NCBI RefSeq assembly: GCF_944384765.1
Contig: NZ_CALWUM010000015.1
Coordinates: 1 to 46,448 of the forward strand
Direction: 5' to 3'
Length of the DNA stretch: 46,448 nucleotides
DNA from: an uncultured Agathobaculum sp.
GTDB lineage: Bacteria; Bacillota; Clostridia; Oscillospirales; Butyricicoccaceae
A model generated the notes under the pieces. The model had not been told where the DNA came from. It saw only the letters and a list, made by a program, of their open reading frames with translations, and did no database searches. The translations under genes were made by a program, and so were the position numbers. Below are positions 8,528-18,294 of the stretch, one piece after another. Within the stretch, counting starts at the first letter, position 1. Every line of letters begins with the position of its first letter.

Positions 8528-10096
8528 TCAGTCGTTGGCCAGGCCCATGAGCTCGTCGCGGAAAATGCGCGCATCCATCAGCTTGATGGTGCCGTCGTCC
8601 TGGTACGCGATCTTGGGCGTAAACTCCATCTGGTCGAGGATCTGAGTCTGCAGGTCGATGCCCGGAGCGATCTCGATCAGGGTGACGCCTTCCGGACGCA
8701 GCTCGAATACCGCGCGCTCGGTGATGTAGAGAACCGGCTGATGGGTCTCGTTGGCGTAGTCGCCGGAGAAGGTGATGTGCTCAACCTTGTTGACGAACTT
8801 CATCTTGCCGCCTTCCTGGGTGATGACCAGCTTGCCATCCTGGCAGGCGGTCTTGAGGCCCTTGGCAGTGAAGGTGCCGCAGTAAACAACCTTCTTGGCG
8901 TTCTGGGTGATGTCGATAAATCCGCCTGCGCCAGCCAGACGGGTGCCGAACTTGGATACGTTCAGGTCGCCGTTGGGTGCGGTCTCAGCCAGGCCGAGGA
9001 ACGCAACATCCAGGCCGCCGCCCTGATAGAAGTCAAACTGCACGTTGTGCGGGATGATCGCCATGGCATTGGCCGCAGCGCCGAACTGGGTGCCGCCATA
9101 GGGCACGCCTGCAATCGAGCCGGCCTCGACGGTCAGGGTCATCTTGTCCGAGATGCCTTCCTCTGCCGCGACGTTTGCGATTTTCTCCGGTGCACCGGTG
9201 CCCAGGTTTACGATAGCGTCCTGCGGCAGCTCCATAGCAGCGCGGCGGGCGATGATCTTCTTGGCGTCCAGCGGGATGGGCGGGATTGCGTCCACCGGGA
9301 TGCGGAACTCGCCGGTCAGCGCGCCGTCATACGGCATGCCGAGGCACTGCATGTTCTCCTCGTCCGAGCCGACGACAACCGAGTCAACATAGATGCCCGG
9401 GATTGCGACCAGCTTCGGGTCGAGCGAGCCGCCCTGGACGATCTTCTCGACCTGGACGATGACCTTGCCGCCCGAGTTCTTGCACGCCTGCGCCATCGCG
9501 GTGACGTCCAGCGGGCCGATCTCTCTATGTACGGTGCAGTTGCCGTATTCATCGCAGTAGGAAGCGCGCAGGAATACGACGTTGATCGGGAAGGCCTTGT
9601 AGAGCAGGCGCTCCTTGCCGTCGATGTTGACGATCTTGACCAGATCCTCGGTGGTCTTCTCGTTGAGCTTGCCGCCGCCGTTGCGCGGGTCAACGAAGGT
9701 CTTCAGGCCAACATGGGTGATGGTGCCGATGTTGTGCGCCGCAATGTCGCGGTACATGTGCGAAATAACGCCCTGCGGCAGGTTATACGCTTCGATCTTG
9801 TTGTTCAGTGCCAGCTCGCCCAGACGCGGTGCGCGGTCCCAGTGGCCGCCGATGACGCGCTTGACCATACCTTCATGGCCGTAGTGGTCGCCGCCGGTGC
9901 CGTCACGATGGCCCTGGCCGGCTGCGAAGAACAGGGTCAGGTCCTTGGGGTGGCCGGTTTCCAGGAAGCGCTTTTCCAGCGCCTTGGACAGGGTCTCCGG
10001 GCAAGCGCAGCTTACAAAGCCGCCGGTGGCGATGGTGTCGCCGTCCTGGACCTTGAGGGCAGCCTCCTCCGCGGAGATAATGCTAACTTTCTTCAT
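8528..10096 (-). CDS. Fused acyl-CoA:acetate/3-oxoacid CoA-transferase (family I)
   Basis: A 522-residue protein with the alpha and beta halves of a family I CoA-transferase in one chain, like propionate CoA-transferase or YdiF. The N-terminal half begins KVSIISAEEAALKVQDGD and carries the CoA-binding glycine-rich region. The C-terminal half has the active-site glutamate at about residue 324 in LTVEAGSIAGVPYGG, followed by GGGLDVAFLG. Such enzymes move CoA between short-chain acids, here perhaps acetate, butyrate, 4-hydroxybutyrate or acetoacetate. Start ATG 10096 is used because GGAGG lies 9 bases upstream; an ATG at 10105 abuts that site. It sits in the 4-hydroxybutyrate cluster, so activation of 4-hydroxybutyrate is plausible. 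Substrate cannot be fixed from sequence. Confidence 0.85.
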   Translation of the reverse strand: MKKVSIISAEEAALKVQDGDTIATGGFVSCACPETLSKALEKRFLETGHPKDLTLFFAAGQGHRDGTGGDHYGHEGMVKRVIGGHWDRAPRLGELALNNKIEAYNLPQGVISHMYRDIAAHNIGTITHVGLKTFVDPRNGGGKLNEKTTEDLVKIVNIDGKERLLYKAFPINVVFLRASYCDEYGNCTVHREIGPLDVTAMAQACKNSGGKVIVQVEKIVQGGSLDPKLVAIPGIYVDSVVVGSDEENMQCLGMPYDGALTGEFRIPVDAIPPIPLDAKKIIARRAAMELPQDAIVNLGTGAPEKIANVAAEEGISDKMTLTVEAGSIAGVPYGGTQFGAAANAMAIIPHNVQFDFYQGGGLDVAFLGLAETAPNGDLNVSKFGTRLAGAGGFIDITQNAKKVVYCGTFTAKGLKTACQDGKLVITQEGGKMKFVNKVEHITFSGDYANETHQPVLYITERAVFELRPEGVTLIEIAPGIDLQTQILDQMEFTPKIAYQDDGTIKLMDARIFRDELMGLAND

Positions 10097-10139
10097 CTTT
10101 ATCATCCTCCTCTATAAAAATGCAACCCAATGCAAGAGG

Positions 10140-10415
10140 TTACTTTTCTGACGCGAGCTGTTCGATCTCCCGGATGGCGGGTGCGATCTCGTCCGCCGCG
10201 GTGATGATCACCCGGTGGGCGGCATCGATCTCCTCGTACAGATACGGGCAGCCGGTGCAGCCGCGGATGATGAGCAGCACGTCATAGTGCACGCCGTCCT
10301 CCGGATAGGAGAAGGCGGCGGCGCCGGAGAGGGAGGAGCGCACGGTCTGGTAGGCTTCGCCGCGGTCATAGCGCGGGTTGCAGCCGCCGCAGAATTTTAC
10401 AGTGCAGCGCAGCAT
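10140..10415 (-). CDS. Small cysteine-rich protein of unknown function
   Basis: A 91-residue soluble protein. The N-terminus has CTVKFCGGCNPRYDRG and the middle has IRGCTGCPYL, giving two cysteine pairs that could bind a metal or form a redox dithiol. The remainder is alpha/beta without a recognised domain. It lies between abfD and the CoA-transferase, 43 bp before the latter, in one transcription direction, so it probably belongs to the same operon. I do not assign a function; an accessory role in 4-hydroxybutyrate metabolism, for example cofactor handling, would be guesswork from position. ATG 10415 is preceded by AAGGGGGAAA. Confidence 0.7.
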   Translation of the reverse strand: MLRCTVKFCGGCNPRYDRGEAYQTVRSSLSGAAAFSYPEDGVHYDVLLIIRGCTGCPYLYEEIDAAHRVIITAADEIAPAIREIEQLASEK

Positions 10416-10452
10416 GGCGCGTTTTCCCCCTTCTGTTTATGGAAATTGCGAA

Positions 10453-10487
10453 CATAGGCACTCACGGGTGCTCCATGAGTGCCTATG
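10453..10487. repeat. 12-bp perfect inverted repeat downstream of abfD
   Basis: CATAGGCACTCA (10453-10464) pairs with TGAGTGCCTATG (10476-10487) around an 11-base loop, in the 85-bp gap after abfD. No T-tract follows on the minus strand, so this may protect the abfD transcript or act as a weak attenuator. Confidence 0.6.
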
Positions 10488-10500
10488 ATGTGCTCAAGGA

Positions 10501-11946
10501 TTACTGGATGCGAGCAATCTTCTTAGCCAGTTCCTTTTTCATTTCGAGGTTGGACTGACGGGCAATCATGATGCGCTGTGCCTGCGGCGAGCCTGCGCCG
10601 TGCATGGACTCAGGCAGATAGCCGACTGCAGCAGTACCCATGGTCATGTTCTCGATCAGACGCAGAACACGCATACGGTCCTCGGTCGGGACGGAAGCGA
10701 TACCCTTGAGGTACTTCTCGATGTAATCGTGGGTCGCCGGGTTGCGGTAATCCGCCTCGGACGGCTGGGTAACCATCAGGCCGCCGGCCAGATCCTGCGC
10801 CAGGCGCGCGATGTCATACGGGAAGCGGGTGACGTTCTGCTTGCAGACGTTTGCCAGCAGCAGGTCGATCAGATAGTTGCCTGCCTTGGTCTTGGTGCCC
10901 TGGGAAGAGCAGGCGATGCCGCAGCAGTACAGGGTCTCATTCAGGTGGGTCATCTCGATGATCTTGTCCTTGACGTGAGATGCCTTCGCGCAGCCTGCCA
11001 TGTCGCATGCCAGCGCGGTCGCGCCGATCAGCACGTCGCCTACGCCGACCTTGCAGCCGCCGTAAGACTGACGGTGATAGCCCGCGAAACGCTCAACGAT
11101 CATGCCGGCGAACTTGACCTCGCCGTTGAGGAAGATGCGGTCGTTCGGAACGAATACGTGATCGAAGATGACCAGCACTTCGTGGCCGCCGTAAACCTTG
11201 TTGCCGACGTCGATGTCGTTGTACTCCTCCAGCTTGCGGGTATCGCAGGACTGGCGGCCGTAGATCAGGGTGATGCCTTCGGAATCGGTCGGTACAGCGA
11301 AGGAGATCGCGTAGTCCTCGTCGCCCTCACGCATGGAGATGGTCGGCATAACCAGAACCTCGTGCGAGTTGACAAAACCGGTCTGATGCGCCTTTGCACC
11401 GGTGACGTAAACGCCGTCCGGGGTGCGCTCGACAACATGCAGGAACAGATCGGGATCGGCCTGCTTGGAGGGAGCGAGGGAACGGTCGCCCTTGACGTCG
11501 GTCATCGCGCCGTCAACGGCCAGGTCCTCGTCCTGCACGCGGGTCAGGAACTTGACGAAATTCTCGTGGTACTTGGTGCCGCAGGCCTCGTCGATCTCAT
11601 AAGTAGAGGAGAACACGGCGTTCATCGCGTCCATACCAACGCAGCGCTGGAAGCAGGCTGCGGTCTTCTGACCGAGCAGGCGCTGCATCTTGACCTTCTT
11701 GATCAGGTCGTCGGTGGACTGGTGCATGTGAGTGAAGCGGTTGATCTTCTTGCCGGTGATGTGGCTGGTCGCGGTCATCAGATCCTCGTACTGGGGATCT
11801 TCAGCCAGCTCATAAGTCGCGGCAAAGGAGTTGAGCGACGGGCGGATGACCGGATTGTCCACCGGGTTCTCCACCTTCTCGCCGAACATATACAGGTTGA
11901 GCTTGAGCTTGCGCAAGGACTCAATGTACTGGTCTTTGGTCATCAT
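10501..11946 (-). CDS. abfD: 4-hydroxybutyryl-CoA dehydratase / vinylacetyl-CoA delta-isomerase
   Basis: A 481-residue enzyme that converts 4-hydroxybutyryl-CoA to crotonyl-CoA by a radical mechanism using FAD and a [4Fe-4S] cluster, in the cytosol. All four cluster ligands of the Clostridium aminobutyricum enzyme are present: Cys98 and Cys102 in ACFQRCVGMD, His291 and Cys298 in GYHRQSYGGC. The FAD-side signature GAKAHQTG and the conserved ESMHGAGSPQAQRIMIARQ near the C-terminus are intact. Start ATG 11946 or 11943 is chosen over the upstream TTG. It lies downstream of 4hbD behind an intrinsic terminator, so it may depend on read-through or its own weak promoter. The match to AbfD is close along the whole length. 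Confidence 0.96.
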   Translation of the reverse strand: MMTKDQYIESLRKLKLNLYMFGEKVENPVDNPVIRPSLNSFAATYELAEDPQYEDLMTATSHITGKKINRFTHMHQSTDDLIKKVKMQRLLGQKTAACFQRCVGMDAMNAVFSSTYEIDEACGTKYHENFVKFLTRVQDEDLAVDGAMTDVKGDRSLAPSKQADPDLFLHVVERTPDGVYVTGAKAHQTGFVNSHEVLVMPTISMREGDEDYAISFAVPTDSEGITLIYGRQSCDTRKLEEYNDIDVGNKVYGGHEVLVIFDHVFVPNDRIFLNGEVKFAGMIVERFAGYHRQSYGGCKVGVGDVLIGATALACDMAGCAKASHVKDKIIEMTHLNETLYCCGIACSSQGTKTKAGNYLIDLLLANVCKQNVTRFPYDIARLAQDLAGGLMVTQPSEADYRNPATHDYIEKYLKGIASVPTEDRMRVLRLIENMTMGTAAVGYLPESMHGAGSPQAQRIMIARQSNLEMKKELAKKIARIQ

Positions 11947-12000
11947 AGCGATCAAGTATCCTTTCTCTTTTTCAAAAGTGTGGGTGGCGGCGCCTTCTAA

Positions 12001-12040
12001 GAAAAAACAGGGCGGGGAACGCGGGGGTCCCCGCCCTGTT
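12001..12040 (-). terminator. Terminator between 4hbD and abfD
   Basis: AACAGGGCGGGGA (12006-12018) pairs with TCCCCGCCCTGTT (12028-12040). On the minus strand the stem is followed by TTTTTTC. It stands between two genes of the same pathway and would lower abfD expression relative to 4hbD. Confidence 0.85.
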
Positions 12041-12060
12041 CAGGCGAAACGCTTACAGAA

Positions 12061-13245
12061 TTAGAAGCACTCGCGGTATACGCGCTCGCTCAGCTCCTTG
12101 GTCCACGGAGTGACGTAGGAGTTGGTGATCAGGCGCTGCTGGTTCGCTTCAACGGACTCAGCAAAGCTCTTGATGTCCTCTTCCTTGAAGCCGTACTCAT
12201 GCAGCGGCTTGAGCGGCAGAACCTTCTCCAGGGTTACGCGCAGGGTGCGCAGCGCGTCGTCCTTGGAGCAGCCCAGGCAGCGTGCAACGAGTTCCTTGTA
12301 CTTGCCCAGCTCGCCGTTCGGATCGTACTCGTCGTAAACTTCGAGGATCTTGCCGAACAGAGCGTAGTTGGACTCGCCGTGCGGTACATGATAGGTGCCG
12401 CCGAGCGGGAAGGACATACCGTGAACGGTAGCGCAACCGGCCTTCAGGAACGCAATGCCTGCGAACAGGGAAGCGGTAACGAACTCGCCCAGGTAATCCA
12501 AGCGGGCGTCCGGGCCTTCCAGCGCGATGCGGCGGAAGCCTTCGAGGATCATCTCAGCAGCCTTGACCGAGTACATCTCAGAGGTAGCGGTCTTGCGGTG
12601 CGGAGACAGGTAAGACTCGGTCGCGTGAATCAGCGCGTCGATTGCGGAAGAAGCGAAGGGCTTGTACGGCAGGGTCTTGAGCAGATCCGGAACCAGGCAA
12701 ACCTTGTTCGGGATGATGTCGTCGGAAACCAGGCCGAGTTTGGTCTCGCCGCCGGTCAGCTTGCCGTCCTTCTCGTCCTTGACGATCGCAACCGAGATGT
12801 TGGTAACCTCGGAACCGGTGCCGCAGGTGGTCGGGATAGCGATAACTTCCTTCTCGTGTACGACAGGCTCGCGCTTGAAGTACATCTCATGTACGGAGGA
12901 CGGGCGCTTGCAGCCGAGCAGCTTGCAAAGGTCCATGATCGCGCCGCCGCCAACAGCGATAACGCGGTCGTACTCGTCGTACGGAATGGCCTCGTACATG
13001 GTCTCGATCATAGCCTCGGACGGCTCGCCGGCGCCAAACTTCTCCTGGAAAACAAACTTGCTCTTGAGGCCAAGCTGCTCCATGAAGGGCTTGTAGATGA
13101 ATTCGTTGGTCAGAACGACGTCACGCTCGCCGAGCTTGAACTCCTCTGCGAACTCCGCAAAGGTATTGAACTTGTAAATAGTCGGGGCGATGATGATCTC
13201 TCTCTTGTCCTGCATCAGCGAGGCGCTGAAAGCATCCATAGCCAT
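12061..13245 (-). CDS. 4hbD: NAD-dependent 4-hydroxybutyrate dehydrogenase
   Basis: A 394-residue iron-containing alcohol dehydrogenase that interconverts succinate semialdehyde and 4-hydroxybutyrate. The NAD-binding segment AVGGGAIMDLCKLLGC is near residue 97, and PTTCGTGSEVTNISV is typical of the family. The metal ligands fall in SAIDALIHATESY (Asp, His) and in TVHGMSFPLGGTYHVPHGESN-type histidines. The gene's position next to abfD supports the 4-hydroxybutyrate specificity, since general butanol or propanediol dehydrogenases share the fold. It has its own promoter 90 bp upstream and a strong terminator behind it. ATG 13245 is preceded by ATGGAGATG. Confidence 0.9.
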   Translation of the reverse strand: MAMDAFSASLMQDKREIIIAPTIYKFNTFAEFAEEFKLGERDVVLTNEFIYKPFMEQLGLKSKFVFQEKFGAGEPSEAMIETMYEAIPYDEYDRVIAVGGGAIMDLCKLLGCKRPSSVHEMYFKREPVVHEKEVIAIPTTCGTGSEVTNISVAIVKDEKDGKLTGGETKLGLVSDDIIPNKVCLVPDLLKTLPYKPFASSAIDALIHATESYLSPHRKTATSEMYSVKAAEMILEGFRRIALEGPDARLDYLGEFVTASLFAGIAFLKAGCATVHGMSFPLGGTYHVPHGESNYALFGKILEVYDEYDPNGELGKYKELVARCLGCSKDDALRTLRVTLEKVLPLKPLHEYGFKEEDIKSFAESVEANQQRLITNSYVTPWTKELSERVYRECF

Positions 13246-13330
13246 AGTTGAACATCTCCATTCTAAAAATTTATAAAAGGCCGTGCAGGCTTTTTATGCA
13301 GTTGACAGGGCACACTGGACCTGCGTTATT

Positions 13331-13359
13331 ATTGTAACAAATTCATGCCACAACTTCAA
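13331..13359 (-). promoter_or_regulatory. Sigma-A promoter of 4hbD
   Basis: On the minus strand TTGAAG (13354-13359) and TACAAT (13331-13336) are 17 bp apart. The leader to the ATG at 13245 is about 80 bases. Confidence 0.7.
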
Positions 13360-13418
13360 CACAAATCACCAAAAAAATCACCAAAAAATGACCAAGTGTT
13401 CCTGTACAAAAAGACAAT

Positions 13419-13452
13419 AAAAAAGCCCCGCATCTCAGTACGGGACTATTTT
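13419..13452 (-). terminator. Terminator of the amino acid ABC operon
   Basis: On the minus strand, CCCGTACTGAGATGCGGGG forms a GC stem followed by CTTTTTTATT, about 75 bases behind the ATP-binding gene. Confidence 0.65.
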
Positions 13453-13527
13453 ATCGTATTTAGGCCGATTTGTAAATGGGTTATTGGTGGAAAATGCTGA
13501 AAACTTTTTGGTGCGCTCCCGGTTTCT

Positions 13528-14316
<789 letters not shown>

Positions 14317-14329
14317 AGTGGCTCCCTCC

Positions 14330-15022
14330 TTACGCGCGGAAATAGTCGAGTTTCTTCTCCAGCCAGCCGAAGAACAGGGTAAGCAGCCCGTTGAAGATCA
14401 GATAGTATACGCCGGTGAAAAACAGCGGCCAGACCAGGCCGGAGTAGCCGTGCGATCCCTTCAGGAAGGCGTAGCCGGCCCAGATGATCTCCTGCAAAGA
14501 AATGATGCGGGCAAGCGAAGTGTCCTTGACAAGCGTGATGATTTCGTTGGACATCGGCGGCACAATGCGCTTGATCATCTGCAGCAGGGTGACCTTAAAG
14601 AAGATCTGGCTGCGGGTCATGCCGAGCACCAGACCGGCTTCATGCTGGCCGATCGGAACGCTCTGGATACCGCCGCGGTAGATTTCGGAAAAATAGCAGG
14701 AGTAGTTGATGATAAACGCGATGGCGGAGGCCATGAAGCGGCCGCTTTCTCCGCCCGGCCAGGGACTGCCGGCGGGCAGGACATAACCGGGGATGTAGAA
14801 GATGATGAGTAGCTGCAGCATCAGCGGCGTGCCGCGGATGATCCAGACGACCAGCCGGGTCAGCGCGCGCAGGGGGGTGAAGCGGCTCATCGAGCCGAAT
14901 GAGATGATAAGGCCCAGGGGCAGCGCACCGGCCAGCGTGATAACGAACAGGCGGAGCGTTTGCAAAAAGCCCTCATTCAGTGCGCCCAGCACGGTGGGGA
15001 ATTGTGTAAAGAACTGTTCCAT
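14330..15022 (-). CDS. Polar amino acid ABC transporter, permease
   Basis: A 230-residue integral membrane subunit of the His/Glu/Gln/Arg/opine class. It has about five hydrophobic helices, and the EAA loop contacts the ATPase around EAGLVLGMTRSQIFFKVTL. The early segment WIIRGTPLMLQLLIIFYIP is the family's conserved RGTP motif. It follows the binding-protein gene after a 97-bp gap that holds an attenuator hairpin and ends 13 bp before the ATPase gene. One permease gene suggests a homodimer. Confidence 0.93.
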   Translation of the reverse strand: MEQFFTQFPTVLGALNEGFLQTLRLFVITLAGALPLGLIISFGSMSRFTPLRALTRLVVWIIRGTPLMLQLLIIFYIPGYVLPAGSPWPGGESGRFMASAIAFIINYSCYFSEIYRGGIQSVPIGQHEAGLVLGMTRSQIFFKVTLLQMIKRIVPPMSNEIITLVKDTSLARIISLQEIIWAGYAFLKGSHGYSGLVWPLFFTGVYYLIFNGLLTLFFGWLEKKLDYFRA

Positions 15023-15060
15023 GAAATTCTCCAGTCAAAGCAAGATGGTAATGACAGCAC

Positions 15061-15094
15061 AAAAACAGAGAGCGCAGGAACGCCCTCTGTTTTT
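15061..15094 (-). terminator. Attenuator between binding protein and permease genes
   Basis: AAAAACAGAGAGCG (15061-15074) pairs with CGCCCTCTGTTTTT (15081-15094), with one G-U pair in the minus-strand RNA. The T-run of the stem makes this a partial terminator, a common way to make more binding protein than transporter. Confidence 0.7.
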
Positions 15095-15119
15095 ACGCTC
15101 TGTTGCAGCCAGAATGATA

Positions 15120-15965
15120 TTACTGCTCGATGATGGCAGCCTGTACGCCGTAGGTTTCGGCGATCTGCATCATCGTGCCGTCGTCATAGCTGGTCTTGAA
15201 GAAGTCGTTGAGCTTTTCCACCAGATCCGAGCCCTTGCGGAAGCCAACGCCGTATTCCTCGCTGTTGAGGCCGACGGTGTAGGTCAGGTTGGCGTAGCTG
15301 GTGCCTTCGCCGACCATCGCAGCTGCCATCAGGGAATCGATCACAGCAGCATCCGACGTACCGGAAGCGACTTCCATCAGAGCGGTGGCCTGATCGGCAA
15401 CTTCGGTGTAGGTTGCGCCGAGCGCCTGGACCTGCTCCATGCCGGCAGAGCCGGACTCAACCGCAAAGGAAAGGCCCTTTACGCTGTCAACATCCTGATA
15501 CTGGTCGGCAACGTCCGCAGGAACGATAACGACCTGCGCATTGTTGCAGTATGCGTTGGTGCAGTCCATCGCGCTGGTGACCTCCTCGGTCAGCGTCATG
15601 CCGTTCCAGACAACGTCGATGGTCTTGCCGTCCAGCTCCATGACCTTGTTGTCCCAGTCAATGACCTGGAACTCCGCCTCGACGCCCAGGCTCTCCGCAA
15701 AAGCCTTGGCCATGTCCGCGTCAAAGCCGATCCATTCGCCGTCGGCATTCTGATAATCCATCGGCTCAAATTCGGTGATGCCGACAACCAGCGTGCCCTT
15801 ATCCTGCACATAAGCCAGGTCGCTTTCGGTTTCGGTGGTGTCGATTTCCGCAGTCGAAGCCGTGTCGTCGGTTTCCGCGGTATCCGTGCCCCCGCCGCAG
15901 CCGGCCAGCATGGAAACACTCATTGCGCCGGCAAGCAGCAGCGCGAGAAGCTTTTTGGTTTTCAT
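15120..15965 (-). CDS. Amino acid ABC transporter substrate-binding lipoprotein
   Basis: A 281-residue solute-binding protein of the SBP_bac_3 family. A lipoprotein signal peptide ends at the lipobox MLAGC (Cys about residue 22), followed by a Thr/Glu-rich linker. The mature part opens with KGTLVVGITEFEPMDYQNADGEWIGFD-type sequence, in which VGITEFEPMDY and GFDADMAKAFAESLGVE are typical of polar amino acid binders. It is the first gene of the operon with its own promoter. The substrate is not predictable, though glutamate, glutamine or cystine are usual for the family. Confidence 0.93.
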   Translation of the reverse strand: MKTKKLLALLLAGAMSVSMLAGCGGGTDTAETDDTASTAEIDTTETESDLAYVQDKGTLVVGITEFEPMDYQNADGEWIGFDADMAKAFAESLGVEAEFQVIDWDNKVMELDGKTIDVVWNGMTLTEEVTSAMDCTNAYCNNAQVVIVPADVADQYQDVDSVKGLSFAVESGSAGMEQVQALGATYTEVADQATALMEVASGTSDAAVIDSLMAAAMVGEGTSYANLTYTVGLNSEEYGVGFRKGSDLVEKLNDFFKTSYDDGTMMQIAETYGVQAAIIEQ

Positions 15966-16032
15966 TCAGTTACCCTCCTGCGATTCTTGTAGTGACTTGC
16001 AGCGAATTACTGTACTGTAAAAGTCATTTACC

Positions 16033-16060
16033 ATTGTATCACTTTATTTGAGAAAATCAA
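16033..16060 (-). promoter_or_regulatory. Promoter of the amino acid ABC operon
   Basis: On the minus strand TTGATT (16055-16060) and TACAAT (16033-16038) are spaced by 16 bp. The leader contains a near-palindrome TTACTGTACTGTAA (plus strand, about 16007-16020) just after the start site, a possible operator. Confidence 0.7.
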
Positions 16061-16134
16061 GAAAAACTTTTGGCAGGATTGTGGGAAACTTTTGCCGCTT
16101 TGCAGAAATCCGGTGCAGCGGGATACGCTATGGC

Positions 16135-16163
16135 TTGACCTCGCCCTGCATATATAGTATAAT
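16135..16163 (+). promoter_or_regulatory. Strong sigma-A promoter of but
   Basis: TTGACC (16135-16140) and TATAAT (16158-16163) are 17 bp apart. The leader to the ATG at 16208 is about 40 bases and includes TCTGGAGG. Confidence 0.85.
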
Positions 16164-16207
16164 AAAGCCAAATTGTTAAAGAATAGACAATCTGGAGGTT
16201 TGGCAAG

Positions 16208-17548
16208 ATGGATTACGCGGCTCTCTATCAGCAGAAGCTGACGACGGCGGACGAGGCCGTCAAGGTAGTAAAGTCGGGCGACTGGGTGGATTACGGCTGG
16301 TGCGTAGGCACCCCGGATGCGCTCGACCGGGCACTGGCAAAGCGCCTGCCCGATCTGTATGACGTCAATTTCCGCGGCGGCGTGCTGCTACGCGTCCCGG
16401 CGATCTATCAGATCGAGGACCCGGCAGCGCACATGACCTGGAACTCTTGGCATATGTCGGGCATCGAGCGCAAGTTCGTCGCCACCGGCGCCGGGTTCTA
16501 TGCGCCCATGCGCTATTCCGAGCTGCCGCGTTTTTACCGTGAGAACATCGGCCATGTCGATGTGGCGATGCTGGTCGTCGCGCCGATGGACAGCCACGGC
16601 TATTTCAGCTTTGGCCCGCAGGCGTCCCACCTGCGTGCGGTGTGCGACGTGGCGGACAAGATTATTGTCGAGGTCAACGAGAATATGCCGCGCTGCCTAG
16701 GCGGCATGGAGGACTGCATCCACATCTCCGAGGTGGATATGATCGTCCAGGGCGACAACCCGCCGATGGGCGAGATGGGTGCGGTTCCGGCGACCGATAT
16801 CGACCGCAAGGTGGCCGAGCTGATCGTCCCGGAAATCCCGAACGGTGCGTGCCTGCAGCTGGGCATCGGCGGTATGCCGAATACGGTCGGCGCGCTGATC
16901 GCGGACTCCGACCTCAAGGACTTGGGCGTGCACACCGAGATGTATGTCGATGCGTTTGTCGATATCGCCAAGGCGGGCAAGATCACCGGCCGCTGCAAGA
17001 ACATCGACCGCGGCCGTCAGGCTTACGCTTTCGCCGCCGGCACCCAGAAGCTGTATGATTACCTCAATGACAACCCGCAGTGCGCGTCCGTGCCGGTGGA
17101 TTACACCAACGACGTGCGCGTGATCGCGCAGATCGACAACTTCATTTCGATCAACAACGCGGTCGATATCGACCTTTACGGTCAGATCAACGCCGAGTCC
17201 GCAGGCACCAAGCAGATTTCGGGCACGGGCGGCCAGCTCGACTTTGTCATGGGCGCCTATTTGTCTAACGGCGGCAAGAGCTTTATCTGCCTGTCCTCCA
17301 CCCATAAGCAGAAGGACGGCTCGGTCGCGTCCCGTATCCGTCCGACGCTGTCTAACGGCTCGATCGTTACCGACACCCGCTCGGCGACCCAGTATATCGT
17401 CACCGAGTACGGTATGATCAACCTCAAGGGCAAGTCCAGCTGGGAGCGCGCCGAGGCGCTCATCTCGATCGCGCATCCGGATTTCCGCGAGCAGCTGATC
17501 GCAGAGGCAGAAAAAATGCACATCTGGAAACGCTCGAACAAGCGGTAA
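16208..17548 (+). CDS. but: Butyryl-CoA:acetate CoA-transferase
   Basis: A 446-residue enzyme that transfers CoA from butyryl-CoA to acetate, releasing butyrate, the last step of butyrate formation in many gut Clostridia. The sequence follows known But proteins throughout: SADEAV-like start, [30 protein letters not shown], and [13 protein letters not shown]. The catalytic glutamate is Glu244 in [19 protein letters not shown], and the CoA-binding [18 protein letters not shown] is intact. The related 4-hydroxybutyrate CoA-transferase (AbfT/Cat2) belongs to the same family and might be confused with it; closeness to Roseburia and Faecalibacterium But favours this call. The gene is monocistronic with a strong promoter and terminator. 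Confidence 0.92.
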   Translation: MDYAALYQQKLTTADEAVKVVKSGDWVDYGWCVGTPDALDRALAKRLPDLYDVNFRGGVLLRVPAIYQIEDPAAHMTWNSWHMSGIERKFVATGAGFYAPMRYSELPRFYRENIGHVDVAMLVVAPMDSHGYFSFGPQASHLRAVCDVADKIIVEVNENMPRCLGGMEDCIHISEVDMIVQGDNPPMGEMGAVPATDIDRKVAELIVPEIPNGACLQLGIGGMPNTVGALIADSDLKDLGVHTEMYVDAFVDIAKAGKITGRCKNIDRGRQAYAFAAGTQKLYDYLNDNPQCASVPVDYTNDVRVIAQIDNFISINNAVDIDLYGQINAESAGTKQISGTGGQLDFVMGAYLSNGGKSFICLSSTHKQKDGSVASRIRPTLSNGSIVTDTRSATQYIVTEYGMINLKGKSSWERAEALISIAHPDFREQLIAEAEKMHIWKRSNKR

Positions 17549-17560
17549 ATCCCAGACCCA

Positions 17561-17588
17561 AACAGCCCGCCACGGCGGGCTGTTTTTT
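17561..17588 (+). terminator. Terminator of but
   Basis: AACAGCCCGCC (17561-17571) pairs with GGCGGGCTGTT (17574-17584), followed by TTTT. Confidence 0.9.
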
Positions 17589-17690
17589 CACGCTGACTGA
17601 CCTTATAAAAATTGCATAAACTGATGCTTTTGAAAAGGTCAAAGGCGCGCTACAATAGGTTCAGCGAAAAACAGGAGAAGGTGTTCCGCT

Positions 17691-18245
17691 ATGACAGAGA
17701 AAAAGACAAGAACCATCATTTTAACCGCCCTTCTGGCCGCATTAACAACGGTTGCGACCATGGTCATCCGCATCCCCACGCCCACGCTCGGCTATATCCA
17801 CCTGGGCGACGGCATGGTGCTCATCTGCGGCATCCTGCTCGGGCCCGGCCTGGGCGCGGCCGCAGCGGGCATCGGTTCGATGCTGGCCGACCTGTTTGCA
17901 GGCGCGGTCGCTTATATGCCGGGCACGCTGGTCATCAAGGCGCTGACCGCGCTGGTCGGCGGCTGGGTGTATCACCGCTTGGCAGGGCATGCATCCCTGC
18001 GCACGCCGGTGCGCGTGGCGCTCGCGGGCATTCCCGCGGAGCTCGTGATGGTAGCGGGCTATTTTGTGTACGAGGCCGGGATGCAGATCGTCGCGGGCAG
18101 CGCGGTCGGCGCGGCGGCCGCCGCAATGCTGGCGGGCGTACCGTTCAATATCGTGCAGGGGCTTGCGGGCATCATCGTCGGCGCAGTGCTGCTGCCCGTG
18201 CTCAGTCACGCAAGCGCGGAGATGGACGCGCGCATCAAAACCTGA
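17691..18245 (+). CDS. ECF transporter S component
   Basis: A 184-residue membrane protein with five to six hydrophobic helices. The segments GYIHLGDGMVLICGILLGP and GIGSMLADLFAGAVAYMP are typical of ECF substrate-binding (S) components of the PF07155-like group. It would bind a vitamin or precursor and work with shared EcfA/A'/T subunits encoded elsewhere. The substrate is not readable; no riboswitch is evident in the short leader. A possible promoter TTGAAA-15 bp-TACAAT lies just upstream, and the ATG at 17691 follows AGGAGAAGG. A terminator closes it, so it is a single-gene unit. Confidence 0.82.
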   Translation: MTEKKTRTIILTALLAALTTVATMVIRIPTPTLGYIHLGDGMVLICGILLGPGLGAAAAGIGSMLADLFAGAVAYMPGTLVIKALTALVGGWVYHRLAGHASLRTPVRVALAGIPAELVMVAGYFVYEAGMQIVAGSAVGAAAAAMLAGVPFNIVQGLAGIIVGAVLLPVLSHASAEMDARIKT

Positions 18246-18264
18246 AACAGCTTTCATAAAGACG

Positions 18265-18294
18265 AAAAGAGCCGTTTTGCCGCGGCTCTTTTTT
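18265..18294 (+). terminator. Bidirectional terminator
   Basis: AAAAGAGCCG (18265-18274) pairs with CGGCTCTTTT (18283-18292), followed by TT. It lies between the ECF gene and the oppositely transcribed frameshifted gene, and can end both. Confidence 0.8.

Noticed and set aside
8432..13251. Long plus-strand open frames (350-561 codons) across the butyrate genes
   Set aside because: They are antisense shadows produced by the GC-rich codon use of the well-recognised minus-strand enzymes.
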